Positions 8,816-16,761 of a stretch of 64,000 bases of DNA are shown here, one piece after another. The position numbers were made by a program, and so were the translations under genes. Below the pieces are notes generated by a model that did not search any database, had not been told where the DNA came from, and saw nothing but the letters and a program-made list of their open reading frames with translations. The DNA is from Bradyrhizobium sp. CCGUVB1N3 (GTDB lineage: Bacteria; Pseudomonadota; Alphaproteobacteria; Rhizobiales; Xanthobacteraceae), in contig NZ_JANADR010000001.1 in assembly GCF_024199925.1 (NCBI RefSeq), forward strand, positions 930,001 to 994,000. Reading direction: 5' to 3'. Position 1 is the stretch's first letter. Every line of letters begins with the position of its first letter.

Positions 8816-8950
8816 CTCTAGCGTCATCGCCCGCCTTGTGCGCAATTGCGCACTGGAGCGGGTGATCCAGTATTCCAGAGACCGTGATGGAATACGGAGA
8901 AGCCGCGGCGTACTGGATGCCCCGCCTTCGCGGGGCACGACAGCGGTAGT
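8816..8950. repeat. Dispersed palindromic repeat
   Basis: Three hairpins are packed here: the GCGCAATTGCGC self-palindrome, GTATTCCA...TGGAATAC with a 10-nt loop, and TGCCCCGC...GCGGGGCA with a 4-nt loop. The wording 'gggtgatccagtattccag' is typical of a repeat family found widely in Bradyrhizobium intergenic DNA. It separates kynU from a convergent gene and probably also ends transcription. Confidence 0.6.
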
Positions 8951-8953
8951 AGC

Positions 8954-9367
8954 TCAACCCGCTTTCCGCGCCTTCGCACCCGCCGCGGCCGGCGCCTTCT
9001 TCTTCGCCTTGCCCTGATTGTAGTCGATCGCCGCGCGCACGAGTTCTTTCAGCGCCCGCGCATTGATCTTGTGACCCTCCAGGAAATCGATCGCGCGGCG
9101 TTCGTTGCCTTCGAGGCCGGCGTTGAAGAGTTTGTCGGGATCGGCAAGGCGGGCGCCGTACATGAAGGTCAGCTTCACCTTGCCCTTGTGGGCATTGGCG
9201 ACCGCGATGATGCCGTCGCGCTCCCACACCGGGCTGCCCATCCACTTCCATTCCTCGACGATCTCGCTATCGGCCTCGAGGATGGTCTTGCGCAGGTTCG
9301 CAAACGTCTTGCCGCGCCAGTCGGTGATCCCGGCGATCAGCTGGTCGATTTTTTCCGATGGAGTCAT
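8954..9367 (-). CDS. DUF1801 domain protein
   Basis: The 137-residue protein matches the DUF1801 (YdhG/Fra-like) fold. It opens with a helix (SEKIDQLIAGITDWRGKTFANLRKTIL), followed by EEWKWMGSPVWERDGIIAVANAHKGKVKLTFMYGA, the strand pattern of the family, and then ADPDKLFNAGLEGNERRAIDF. It ends in a lysine/alanine-rich tail. Function is not established. It is the last of four minus-strand genes with an ArsR regulator at the head, and such small stress or uptake proteins are often found in ArsR/SRPBCC units. Confidence 0.8.
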   Translation of the reverse strand: MTPSEKIDQLIAGITDWRGKTFANLRKTILEADSEIVEEWKWMGSPVWERDGIIAVANAHKGKVKLTFMYGARLADPDKLFNAGLEGNERRAIDFLEGHKINARALKELVRAAIDYNQGKAKKKAPAAAGAKARKAG

Positions 9368-9423
9368 TTGAGATCCTGTGCTCCGAAATCCGGTCCTGTT
9401 CTATGTCAGGCGAGCGATCGCCG

Positions 9424-9630
9424 TCAGCCACTGCGCCATTTGGTGGCATAGGGCAGGGCGAACAGATAGAGGCCGGAGAGCAGAAGCAGGATGAGCGGGA
9501 ACAGCGCCATGAGGCCGATCCAGATCGCCTGCTGCTCCAGTCCCATCGCGAGGACATTGATCATGACGGCGACCGTGAAGCCAATCGACAGCCAGCGGTG
9601 AACCTGCCGAATCCACATGTTCCAGTTCAA
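9424..9630 (-). CDS. Small two-helix membrane protein
   Basis: This 68-residue protein starts MNWNMWIRQVHRWLSIGF and contains two hydrophobic segments (about residues 14-31 and 37-60: IGLMALFPLILLLLSGLYLF), ending in ATKWRSG. The N-terminal RQVHRWLS pattern resembles short PepSY-associated or DUF-type membrane proteins. It lies between the SRPBCC gene and the DUF1801 gene on the same strand and probably belongs to the ArsR-controlled unit. No function is assigned. Confidence 0.65.
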   Translation of the reverse strand: MNWNMWIRQVHRWLSIGFTVAVMINVLAMGLEQQAIWIGLMALFPLILLLLSGLYLFALPYATKWRSG

Positions 9631-9663
9631 TGAAACCTCCTATCCTACAGTGCGACGGCGGCG

Positions 9664-10089
9664 TCAGTCTGCCTGCGGCAGAACCTCTTCCAGCTTCGCC
9701 AAAAACTGCTTCCATCCAGCATGTGCGCCGCCATAGGCCTGCTTCTGGTCCGGGCGGAATCCCACCTGCTCGACGCGGAGCAGAGTTCCGCCCCGCGTCG
9801 GTGTGAGGGTGAAGGTCACCACGCTCTCCAGATTGTAGGCCGCATCCTGATGCGCAAAGTTCCAGGTGTAGGCGAGCGCCTTGTTCGGTTCGATCGTGAG
9901 GACCTCGCAGTCGAGCACGCCGCCCCACTCGCCGGTGAGGTTGAAACGGTGGCCCACCACCGGCACAAAATCGTTCTTCATCAGCCACTCCGAAATCAAA
10001 TGCGGCTGCGTCAGAGCGCGCCAAAGCTTCTCGGGCGGATGTGCGAACTCACGCTCGACGACGACGGAACGGGTCTCGGTCTTGTTCAT
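9664..10089 (-). CDS. SRPBCC (AHSA1-like) domain protein
   Basis: The 141-residue protein has the START/Bet v 1-type SRPBCC pattern: VVVEREFAHPPEKLWRALTQPHLISEWLM at the N terminus, then HRFNLTGEWGGVLDCEVLTIEPNKALAYTW and a C-terminal helix GGAHAGWKQFLAKLEEVL. Its ATG overlaps the ArsR stop as ATGA (10086-10089), showing translational coupling. ArsR-SRPBCC pairs of this type are common and often respond to stress or small hydrophobic ligands; the actual ligand is unknown. Confidence 0.88.
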   Translation of the reverse strand: MNKTETRSVVVEREFAHPPEKLWRALTQPHLISEWLMKNDFVPVVGHRFNLTGEWGGVLDCEVLTIEPNKALAYTWNFAHQDAAYNLESVVTFTLTPTRGGTLLRVEQVGFRPDQKQAYGGAHAGWKQFLAKLEEVLPQAD

Positions 10090-10409
10090 TGGTCCATCCT
10101 CTTGAGAAGATCTTCGAGGTCGTCGAACCGGCTTTGCCAGAAGCCGGTCATCTTGCTGGTCCAGTCGATCAGCGGAGCGAGCGCGCGAAGCTGCGCGCTG
10201 TAATGCGTTTGGCGGCCCTCGTGGCGGTCGCGCACGAGGCCCGCCTGTTTCAACGCCATGAGATGCTTCGAGACGGCCGGTTGCGACACGCCAGCCCGCG
10301 CGGTCAACGCGCCAACGGTCTGCTCGCCGTGGCGGCACAGTCGCTCGAAGATTGCCCGCCGGGTTGGATCGGCAAGGGTCCGGAACAGCACATCGTGGGT
10401 GTTGGCCAT
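10086..10409 (-). CDS. ArsR-family transcriptional regulator
   Basis: The 107-residue winged-helix protein reads MANTHDVLFRTLADPTRRAIFERLCRHGEQTVGALTARAGVSQPAVSKHLMALKQAGLVRDRHEGRQ. The recognition helix is SQPAVSKHLMALKQAG. It lacks the CxC metal site of ArsR/SmtB sensors, so it probably senses something other than arsenite. I chose ATG 10409 because the alternative ATG at 10427 lies inside the first operator palindrome. It probably represses itself and the coupled SRPBCC, membrane-protein and DUF1801 genes. Confidence 0.88.
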   Translation of the reverse strand: MANTHDVLFRTLADPTRRAIFERLCRHGEQTVGALTARAGVSQPAVSKHLMALKQAGLVRDRHEGRQTHYSAQLRALAPLIDWTSKMTGFWQSRFDDLEDLLKRMDQ

Positions 10410-10418
10410 GCGAGATTT

Positions 10419-10460
10419 ATAACTCATTGGTTATGAGTTGTCGTATAACCCAATAGTTAT
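10419..10460. promoter_or_regulatory. Twin ATAAC-N6-GTTAT operator palindromes
   Basis: Two copies of ATAAC-N6-GTTAT occur at 10419-10434 and 10445-10460, with centres 26 bp apart (roughly two and a half helical turns). The first also contains AACTCAT-N5-ATGAGTT. They lie just upstream of the ArsR start in an otherwise GC-rich region, the expected place and symmetry for an ArsR dimer site. Confidence 0.8.
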
Positions 10461-10696
10461 GAATGCGTCAAGCGGGGGATGCGGTTCACGTCGCTTGCGC
10501 CAGGACGGAACGGCTCCTGTTTGAATCAATTGAAGCCAGGCGCGACAGCTCCGGTCCCATCTCCGCTCGTACCGGATGGTTGGGCTGCATGTTTCCGCAT
10601 GGGTTGTAAGTTGACTCGCTCAACATGCCGGCGCTGACTCAAGTCCCAAGGCATCGCTGCCGCGGGACGAGCAGACGTGCCGGCAGGAGGGCGGAA

Positions 10697-10930
10697 ATGT
10701 CTGACGTGCGCAAGCCCGGTGGTATCTTCATTGTCTTTGTGTTGGTCGTCGCAATCGGCGTCAGCCTTGTTACTTCGCCGCCTGCGCGGGCCCAGCAGGG
10801 GTCCGCGATCCTGTTTCAAAGCGTCCGCATCTTCGACGGCCGGAACAGTGCGCTCTCGGCGCCATCCAACGTGCTCATCCGCAACGGCAAGATCTACAAG
10901 AACGCGCTGACCGGCGATAAGACGAAATAA
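10697..10930 (+). pseudogene. N-terminal remnant of a metal-dependent amidohydrolase
   Basis: A good ribosome-binding site (GGAGGGCGGA, 10686-10695) precedes ATG 10697. The 77-residue frame has a signal peptide ending PPARAQQG and then AILFQSVRIFDGRNSALSAPSNVLIRNGKI, the opening beta-sandwich of secreted amidohydrolases (imidazolonepropionase-like). The frame then diverges (YKNALTGDKTK) and stops, with no metal-binding HxH. Full-length relatives run to about 450-480 residues, so this is a truncated copy. The remaining body is not found downstream, where the minus-strand lolC-like gene begins. Confidence 0.65.
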
Positions 10931-10957
10931 CCAGCACGTCCATCTCGGTCTGGCGCT

Positions 10958-12232
10958 CTAGCCTCCGTGCCGCAGCACCTCGATGGGATCGAGCCGCGCG
11001 GCGCGCCATGACGGGTAGAGCGTTGCGAGAAACGAAAGCGTCAGCGCCATGATCACGACCGCGGAGGTTTCGCCAACCTCGACTTCCGCCGGGAGCTTCG
11101 AAAGAAGGTAGAGTTTTGGCGGAAACAATTCGGTCCTGGTCAGCCAGGACATGAACTGCCGGATCGATTCGATGTTGAGGCAGGCCAGAAGCCCGACGAC
11201 GAAGCCGATCAGCGTACCTGCGACGCCGATCGAGGCGCCGGTGATCAGGAAGATCCTCATAATCGAGCCCTGCGAAGCTCCCATGGTTCGGAGGATCGCA
11301 ATGTCGCTGCTCTTGTCTTTCACCAGCATGACGAGGCCCGACACGATGTTCAGGGCAGCCACGAGGACGATCAGGGTCAGGATGAGGAACATCACGTTGC
11401 GCTGGACCTGAAGCGCGCTGAAGAAGGTCGAGTTGCGTTGCCGCCAATCGACCAGGAAGATCGGCCGGCCGGCGGCATCCATCACATTCCTGCGAAACAT
11501 GTCGATGTGATCCGGGTCGGTCGTGAACACCTCAATCGCCGTGACATCCCCGCTGCGGTTGAAGTAGGACTGCGCCTCCGCAATCGGCATGAAAACCACG
11601 CTCGCGTCGTACTCGGACATGCCGATCTCGAACACAGCCGTGACCTTGTATTTCTTGATGCGCGGCATGACGCCCATTGGCGTCACCGCGCCGTGCTGCG
11701 CGACGAGCGTAATGGCGTCACCGGCATGCAGTGAAAGCTGATCGGCGAGGCCCTGGCCGATCGCGACGCCTTGATCCCCGTCAAAATGCTCGATCGAACC
11801 CTGCTTGATGTTACCGGCGACCGAAGCGAGCTTGTTGAGATCGGCCGCGCGGATCCCGCGCACCAGGACGCCGGAGGCGTTTGCGGATGATGCCAGGGCC
11901 GTCCCGTCAACGACGGGCGCAGCCAGTCGAACCCCCTTCAACTGGCTGATGCGTTCGGTCACGTCCTTCCAGTCGGTCAGCGGCGATTCCAGCGGCTGAA
12001 CCAGAACATGCCCGTTGAGCCCAAGGATCTTGTCCAGCAGCTCTTTGCGGAAGCCGTTCATGACCGCCATCACGATGATGAGGGTCGCCACGCCCAGCAT
12101 GATTCCCAGGAACGAAAACCCTGCGATGACCGAGACGAAGCCTTCTTTGCGCCGCGCACGCAGATAGCGAGCAGACAGCATCCATTCGAACGGCGCAAAG
12201 GGAGCAGTCTTGAGCGGCGCTGTCATGATCAT
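10958..12232 (-). CDS. LolC/LolE-like lipoprotein-releasing ABC permease
   Basis: The 424-residue protein has the MacB/FtsX-type layout: cytoplasmic FEWMLSARYLRARRKEGFVSVIAGFSFLGIMLGVATLIIVMAVMNGF (first membrane helix), a large periplasmic domain of about 220 residues, and three C-terminal helices separated by a loop containing KDKSSDIAILRTMGASQGSIMRIF. It ends in YPSWRAARLDPIEVLRHG, the classic LolC tail. It would extract lipoproteins from the inner membrane, but no lolD ATPase or second permease is adjacent, which is unusual. The start may be ATG 12232 or ATG 12226. Confidence 0.9.
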   Translation of the reverse strand: MIMTAPLKTAPFAPFEWMLSARYLRARRKEGFVSVIAGFSFLGIMLGVATLIIVMAVMNGFRKELLDKILGLNGHVLVQPLESPLTDWKDVTERISQLKGVRLAAPVVDGTALASSANASGVLVRGIRAADLNKLASVAGNIKQGSIEHFDGDQGVAIGQGLADQLSLHAGDAITLVAQHGAVTPMGVMPRIKKYKVTAVFEIGMSEYDASVVFMPIAEAQSYFNRSGDVTAIEVFTTDPDHIDMFRRNVMDAAGRPIFLVDWRQRNSTFFSALQVQRNVMFLILTLIVLVAALNIVSGLVMLVKDKSSDIAILRTMGASQGSIMRIFLITGASIGVAGTLIGFVVGLLACLNIESIRQFMSWLTRTELFPPKLYLLSKLPAEVEVGETSAVVIMALTLSFLATLYPSWRAARLDPIEVLRHGG

Positions 12233-12335
12233 CAGGTCTCGTCAGACCTGTCATTCTGTCCAGTTGCAGCCGGTTTGGCGACCCTGGAGTGCTCAGGCAA
12301 ACGTGGCGCGTGGAGGCGGCATCGATATCATCGTG

Positions 12336-12358
12336 GCAATGACCTCGGACGTCATTGC
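12336..12358. promoter_or_regulatory. 8-bp inverted repeat upstream of the thioesterase gene
   Basis: GCAATGAC (12336-12343) and GTCATTGC (12351-12358) are exact inverted repeats with a 7-bp spacer, 55 bp before the thioesterase start in a divergent promoter region. An operator is plausible; no partner regulator is known. Confidence 0.4.
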
Positions 12359-12412
12359 TTTGTGTCGCTGGACAATTCACGTTGAGAATTCAAGACACTG
12401 GGAGGAGATCCG

Positions 12413-12814
12413 ATGATGCCGCTTGAAAGACTTCATGCGATGAAGATGCCGTTTGCCGAACTCAAGGGCGTGCAGTTCGTCGCGGCCGAGCCGGACCGCG
12501 TGGTGGCGAAAATGATGATCAGGCCCGACCTCTGCACGCTCGGCCACATCGCGCATGGCGGCGCCATCATGGCCTTTGCCGATTCCGTCGGGGCGGCTGC
12601 GACTGTGATCAACCTGCCGGCGGACGCCAAGGGCACGACGACGCTGGAGAGCAAGACCAATTTCATCGGCGGCGCGAAGGAGGGGGCCACGGTGACCGCC
12701 ACCGCGACCCCGATCCACCGGGGACGGCGGACCCAGGTCTGGCAGACCCGCCTTGAAACAGAGGACGGCAAGCTGGTGGCGCTGGTGATCCAGACCCAGA
12801 TGGTCCTCGTATGA
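12413..12814 (+). CDS. PaaI-family hotdog thioesterase
   Basis: The 133-residue hotdog-fold protein has the PaaI-type active-site run LGHIAHGGAIMAFADSVGAAATVINLP, in which the HGG and aspartate positions line the acyl-CoA site, followed by TTTLESKTNFIGGAKEGATVTATATPIHRGRRTQVWQTRL. GGAGGAG at 12401-12407 precedes two adjacent ATGs (12413 and 12416). Members hydrolyse aromatic or short acyl-CoA thioesters; the natural substrate is unknown. It stands alone, divergent from the lolC-like gene. Confidence 0.88.
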   Translation: MMPLERLHAMKMPFAELKGVQFVAAEPDRVVAKMMIRPDLCTLGHIAHGGAIMAFADSVGAAATVINLPADAKGTTTLESKTNFIGGAKEGATVTATATPIHRGRRTQVWQTRLETEDGKLVALVIQTQMVLV

Positions 12815-12964
12815 TTACGGGGCTTTGAGTTTGTTAACGAATTGGTCGTTTGCCATGCCTCAAACTTGGGCAGGTTCCCGTCTTGCAAATTATGCTGCGA
12901 CGCACAATATAGGAGGCCTAGGGATTCGAACGCCTCCTCGAGGGACACCAAGAGGAGTTTTGAC

Positions 12965-13576
12965 GTGGCACTTGAAGAGACCATGCACACGGAGTCCGTC
13001 CAGGGCTATGTGCGGACCCTGATCCAGCAAGAGGAATTGCCGCTCCTGCGCGATCATTTGCTGAGACTCGATCCCGAGAGTCGGCACGACCGCTTCAACG
13101 GTTTTCTCGACGACAGCTTCATCGAGCGTTACGCCGCCCGCTGTGCGGAGGACGGCACTGTGATCGTCGCCTACATCGTCGATGGCGTGGTCCGCGGCGC
13201 GGCCGAGCTGCATCCGCCGGAAGGCGATTCGCTGCCCGAAGTGGCATTCAGCGTGGAAGCCTCCGCGCGCCGCCAGGGCGTCGGCACCGTGTTGTTCCGG
13301 CGGCTGATCGCGGAAGCACGCTGGAAGGGATTTGGTCGCCTGCGCATCACGACGGGCGCGGAGAATCAGGCGATGCGGGCGCTCGCGAAGAAGTTCGGCG
13401 CGCATCTGGCATTTCGGCACGGCGAGTCGACCGGCACGATCGACCTCACCAAGACGCCGGAGGCGGAGCTAGCGGATCTCGCGGCTGCGCCGTTCAAGGC
13501 CGGCCGCGCGCTGCTGAGCTTCAACAGCACATGGTGGAAGCTGTTTTCCAGCATGTACGGCAATCGCGCCGCCTAA
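12965..13576 (+). CDS. GNAT-family N-acetyltransferase
   Basis: This 203-residue protein has the acetyl-CoA-binding core in EVAFSVEASARRQGVGTVLFRRLIAEARWKGFGRLRI, where RRQGVGT is the P-loop-like motif A of GNAT enzymes. The segment ENQAMRALAKKFGAHLAFRHGE completes the fold. The start is GTG 12965, seven bases after GAGGAG; a longer frame upstream lacks a site. The substrate is unknown. Transcription ends at the strong hairpin at 13583-13611. Confidence 0.85.
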   Translation: MALEETMHTESVQGYVRTLIQQEELPLLRDHLLRLDPESRHDRFNGFLDDSFIERYAARCAEDGTVIVAYIVDGVVRGAAELHPPEGDSLPEVAFSVEASARRQGVGTVLFRRLIAEARWKGFGRLRITTGAENQAMRALAKKFGAHLAFRHGESTGTIDLTKTPEAELADLAAAPFKAGRALLSFNSTWWKLFSSMYGNRAA

Positions 13577-13582
13577 AATCAA

Positions 13583-13611
13583 AAAGCGGACCGGCAACGC
13601 CGGTCCGCTTT
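13583..13611 (+). terminator. Rho-independent terminator (bidirectional)
   Basis: A perfect 13-bp stem (AAAGCGGACCGGC with its complement) closes a 3-nt loop and ends in TTT. It lies between the convergent GNAT gene and the gene ending at 13640, so it probably serves both. Confidence 0.85.
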
Positions 13612-13639
13612 CGTATCCGAGAGTAGAGACGAGAACGCT

Positions 13640-13945
13640 TCAGGTGCCGGTACGCTTGTCGTTGCCGAAGCGGCGCACGACGCGGCGCTCGACCACCACC
13701 GAGCGCTGCGCGCCCTGTTCGCCGGCAATCACGCGCGTGGCGGTGATACGGCTGTTGGTACGGGCCTGCTTCTTCACCTCGGCCTGCACGACGTCGAGCG
13801 GCATGCCCATCAGGGACGCGGCGATCTCGGCCTGCTGTGCCTGATCGTCGGTAATGCCGATCGCGGCGAAAATCGCCTCGTCCAGGGTCGGCGGATCGTG
13901 GCGGACGCGCCGCGTGCCATATTTGGTATTCCAGTCTGCGCTCAT
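13640..13945 (-). CDS. Conserved hypothetical protein
   Basis: The 101-residue protein starts MSADWNTKYGTRRVRHDPPTLDEAIFAAIGITDDQAQQAEIAASLMGMP and has a basic C-terminal half (TRVIAGEQGAQRSVVVERRVVRRFG). It has no signal peptide or membrane segment; the first half is probably helical and acidic, the second basic. It looks like a small conserved cytosolic protein of rhizobia, and I recognise no named domain. It shares the terminator at 13583-13611 with the GNAT gene. Confidence 0.7.
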   Translation of the reverse strand: MSADWNTKYGTRRVRHDPPTLDEAIFAAIGITDDQAQQAEIAASLMGMPLDVVQAEVKKQARTNSRITATRVIAGEQGAQRSVVVERRVVRRFGNDKRTGT

Positions 13946-14048
13946 GGTAGCCTCATTTCGATCCGGGATACCTAGTGCTGCCCATGTTGCATTGCAATAT
14001 GAATTTGGTGTGGCATCTCAGTTATTCGCGCCTTGCATTGATCTGATG

Positions 14049-14735
14049 TCAGGGCGGCGACGGCTGACCGGCATCGAGCGCGATTTTCGGCTGCGGCCAG
14101 CGCTTCAGCGCCGCGCGTCCGGCCTCGGTTAATCCGTAGATTCCCCGCTCGGCCCGCGCGAACCAGCCATAGACATTGTGCAGCAGAATCTTGCCGGCAT
14201 CAGGACACCGCGTGCGCAGATCGCGCACCGGCCGCGGGCCGTCGGCGAGCGCCGAGGCACAGGCCAGCGCCTGCTGGCGATAGGCCGTCATGATCGGCGC
14301 GCGCGTACTGCCGCCCAGCACCGGATCGCCCTGGCGGCGCTGATGCTCGGCGACGAGCCGCGAGCGCTTCTTCGGCTCGCGGCGCGGCGCCGCGGTCGGC
14401 GGTTTCACCAGCACCTCGACCTGGCCGCGCTCGGTGACTCCAAGCATGCCGAAGCCGAGGCGGCGGCAGAGATTGCGATAACGCGCGTCGCTCTCGCGCC
14501 CCTTGCCGCGCGCCGACATTTTTGCGGCGATCCATATCTCATCACCGGCCGGGGCGCGATCGACAGCCTGCAGGATCAGCTCGAGATTGAAAGCGAGCTT
14601 GAGCTCGCCGATCACCACGACAGGCGGATCACCGGCGCTGAGGCCGACGAGATCGCAGCCGCCGATCTCGCCCTTCACGGTGAAGCCGAGCTCTTCGAGG
14701 AAGCGTTTGACTGGCAGATAGAGCGCGGTTTCCAA
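14049..14735 (-). CDS. DUF2161 protein, predicted PD-(D/E)XK-type phosphodiesterase
   Basis: In this 228-residue protein the N-terminal half shows a nuclease-like core: METALYLPVKRFLEELGFTVKGEIGGCDLVGLS, then VVVIGELKLAF, giving the D...ExK pair of the PD-(D/E)XK fold (about residues 28 and 45-47). The C-terminal half (AYRQQALACASALADGPRPVRDLR ... NVYGWFARAERGIYGLTEAGRAAL) looks like a winged helix. The layout fits DUF2161. Possible roles in DNA repair or restriction are inferred only; no modification gene is adjacent. Confidence 0.82.
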   Translation of the reverse strand: METALYLPVKRFLEELGFTVKGEIGGCDLVGLSAGDPPVVVIGELKLAFNLELILQAVDRAPAGDEIWIAAKMSARGKGRESDARYRNLCRRLGFGMLGVTERGQVEVLVKPPTAAPRREPKKRSRLVAEHQRRQGDPVLGGSTRAPIMTAYRQQALACASALADGPRPVRDLRTRCPDAGKILLHNVYGWFARAERGIYGLTEAGRAALKRWPQPKIALDAGQPSPP

Positions 14736-14870
14736 AGAAGGCTTCCGGGTCTTGCGTTCGTGGAGAATCAGTTGCGGCCAGTCTATCCCGGATCGGGTAG
14801 GCGCTGGCCGGCCATTTGATCGAGAGGTATCGAGGGGCTATCTTGCGCGTGGGACAATTGGGCGCGGAAG

Positions 14871-15218
14871 ATGACAATCAGGAATGGGCTCTATCACATC
14901 CGAATAGAGATGCTCGACAGCGTTCAGGGCGGCAATCAGGGCGTCGTGGTCCTGCGCGATGGCATCATGCGCGGCGGTGATTCTTTTTTCTTCCACTACG
15001 GCACCTACACCTCCGCCAACGGCAAGTGGAAGGGCGAGGTCACCAACGAAGAACATTCGCCCTCATTTGATGAACGTCCAGTGTGGGGCCGCAAGGTGGT
15101 CACCATGGGCTTCAGCGGCACCTATACGGACGAGATCGCCTGTGGCGAGGGCATCGCGCTCGCGGGCAAGCAGAGCATCCGCTTCAAGGGCAATCTGCGG
15201 CTCCTGGTACCGGACTAA
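14871..15218 (+). CDS. GrlR-like protein, single domain
   Basis: This 115-residue protein reads MTIRNGLYHIRIEMLDSVQGGNQGVVVLRDGIMRGGDSFFFHYGTY. The pattern NGLYxI...G..VLxxGxxxGGDSxFxxxGxY matches GrlR, the small beta-barrel negative regulator known from enterohaemorrhagic E. coli. It corresponds to the second domain of the tandem proteins at 19978 and 22512. GrlR of EHEC binds the activator GrlA; no GrlA-like gene or type III system is present in this window, so the local role is open. Its end overlaps the convergent SDR gene by 4 bp. Confidence 0.75.
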   Translation: MTIRNGLYHIRIEMLDSVQGGNQGVVVLRDGIMRGGDSFFFHYGTYTSANGKWKGEVTNEEHSPSFDERPVWGRKVVTMGFSGTYTDEIACGEGIALAGKQSIRFKGNLRLLVPD

Positions 15219-15895
15219 ACGCGTCCGCTCACCGGGATAAGCGCACCGGTCACGCCGCTTGCTGCATCGCTTGCGAGGAACAGGATCACTTCGGTGAGCT
15301 CCTGCGGCGTCACCCATTTGGAGACATCCGCATCCGGCATGCTGGCGCGATTGGCCTTGGTGTCGATGATCGAGGGCAGCACCGCGTTTACCGTGACCTT
15401 GCCTTTCCACTCATTGGCGAGCGCCTCTGTGAGGCGGTGTACGCCGGCCTTCGAGGCTGCGTAGGGGCCCATGCCGGAGCCGGCCTGGAGCGCGCCCATG
15501 GCACCGACATTGACGATGCGGCCGGCCTTGGAGGTCGCAAGATGGGAGAGCGCGGCGCGCGAGGTGTTGAGCGCGGTCAGCACGTTCAGCGCGTACATGC
15601 GCTGCCAGGTCCTGATGTCGCCGTCGTTGACGGACTCGAAGGCAAAGCCGCCGGCGATGTTGATCAACGCATCGAGCCGACCGAAATGTTTTGCTGCCGC
15701 CGAGACGGCTGTCTTCGCCTGCGCCTCATCCGAGAGATCGACGCCGCCGATCTCGATATGCTGCGCAGTCGCGACTGCCTGCGAAGGCGCGTGATCGATG
15801 CCGGCGACGCGCGCGCCGCGCGCCAGCGCCGTCTCCGCCACCACCTGGCCCAGCGCGCCGAGCGCGCCGGTCACGACAATGACTTTTCCCTGCAC
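15215..15895 (-). CDS. SDR-family NAD(P)-dependent oxidoreductase
   Basis: The 226-residue classical short-chain dehydrogenase has the Gly-rich cofactor motif VIVVTGALGALGQVVAE at the N terminus, LINIAGGFAF (the NAG-type motif), catalytic serine region VNVGAMGALQAGSG and the YxxxK pair in GPYAASKAGVHRL. It ends in FLASDAASGVTGALIPVSGRV. The cofactor acidic residue in GIDHAPS suggests NAD preference. The substrate is unknown. The neighbouring GrlR-like gene is convergent and overlaps by 4 bp. Confidence 0.88.
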   Translation of the reverse strand: MQGKVIVVTGALGALGQVVAETALARGARVAGIDHAPSQAVATAQHIEIGGVDLSDEAQAKTAVSAAAKHFGRLDALINIAGGFAFESVNDGDIRTWQRMYALNVLTALNTSRAALSHLATSKAGRIVNVGAMGALQAGSGMGPYAASKAGVHRLTEALANEWKGKVTVNAVLPSIIDTKANRASMPDADVSKWVTPQELTEVILFLASDAASGVTGALIPVSGRV

Positions 15896-16014
15896 GATGC
15901 TCTCCGTCGGTTTGATGCGCGCCGACTATTGCGCGGAGCGAATTGGACTTGCAATGGCGGCAGCTTCAAGGCTGGGCTATAGATGCAACTTTAGATCGTG
16001 GAGGAGGCTGTTTC

Positions 16015-16761
16015 ATGTCCGACAATTTGCCGACCATCGAGTTTCCTGCAGCGATCGTTGATCTGAAGTTTCCGCTGGACAATTTCCGGACGGCGTTGGC
16101 CGGAAAGGGCCCCGTGCGTATCGTGGCGATGGGGTCGTCCTCGACGGCCGGGCTCGGCAATGTCGTTGCGTATCCCGCGAGGCTCGAGCTGTATTTGAGG
16201 AAACACTTCAAGGATGATGATCCCCGTCTGAACATCCGGATCGACGTGCTCAACCGCGGCAAAGGCGGCGAAGATGCGCCGCAGGAGGTGGGCCGGTTCA
16301 CGGATGATATCTTTGCTGACAATCCTTCGCTGGTGCTCTGGCAAGTCGGAACCAACGCCGTTTTCCGCAAGGAACAGTTCGACTTCGATGAGGTGGTCAG
16401 AAAAATCGTCGAGGGATTGAAACTCCTGCGCGACCATCCGACCATGGATGTCGTGCTGATCGATCCACAATACGTGACCGCCATGCTGTTCGACGAGAAG
16501 GCCGAACTCTCGGAGAAGATGGCGTCGGCGATCCGGATCGCGGCGCAGGACGCCAAGGTCAACCTGTTCCAGCGCTGGGCGCTGATGCGGCACTGGAACG
16601 TGCACAACAACGCTTCGTTCGAGCAGCTACTCGCTCCGGACGATGAGTTGCAGCTGCACCAGAGCGACTGGAGCACCATGCAGGTCGCCCGTGCCCTTCG
16701 TTCGGCGATCCTCAAGGCCAGCGGCGCGACGCAAAAATGCCCGTGTTTGATTACGGCTTGA
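16015..16761 (+). CDS. SGNH/GDSL-type hydrolase
   Basis: The 248-residue protein has the SGNH blocks in order: IVAMGSSSTAGLG (nucleophile serine), NRGKGGEDAP (glycine block), WQVGTNAVF (asparagine block) and LQLHQSDWSTM near residue 222 with the histidine. ATG 16015 follows GAGGAGG by seven bases, so the upstream in-frame extension was rejected. There is no obvious signal peptide, so it is probably cytosolic. Substrates of such enzymes range from acyl esters to acetylated sugars. The last 11 bp overlap the convergent phosphatase gene. Confidence 0.82.
   Translation: MSDNLPTIEFPAAIVDLKFPLDNFRTALAGKGPVRIVAMGSSSTAGLGNVVAYPARLELYLRKHFKDDDPRLNIRIDVLNRGKGGEDAPQEVGRFTDDIFADNPSLVLWQVGTNAVFRKEQFDFDEVVRKIVEGLKLLRDHPTMDVVLIDPQYVTAMLFDEKAELSEKMASAIRIAAQDAKVNLFQRWALMRHWNVHNNASFEQLLAPDDELQLHQSDWSTMQVARALRSAILKASGATQKCPCLITA

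Noticed and set aside
8779..8953. Small RNA gene downstream of kynU
   Set aside because: The strong hairpins are better explained by the dispersed palindromic repeat family whose wording they match.
12903..12946. T-arm-like GATTCGAAC within an inverted repeat (GGAGGC...GCCTCC), possible tRNA remnant or attachment site
   Set aside because: No acceptor, D or anticodon arm can be built around it on either strand, and no integrase gene is present.
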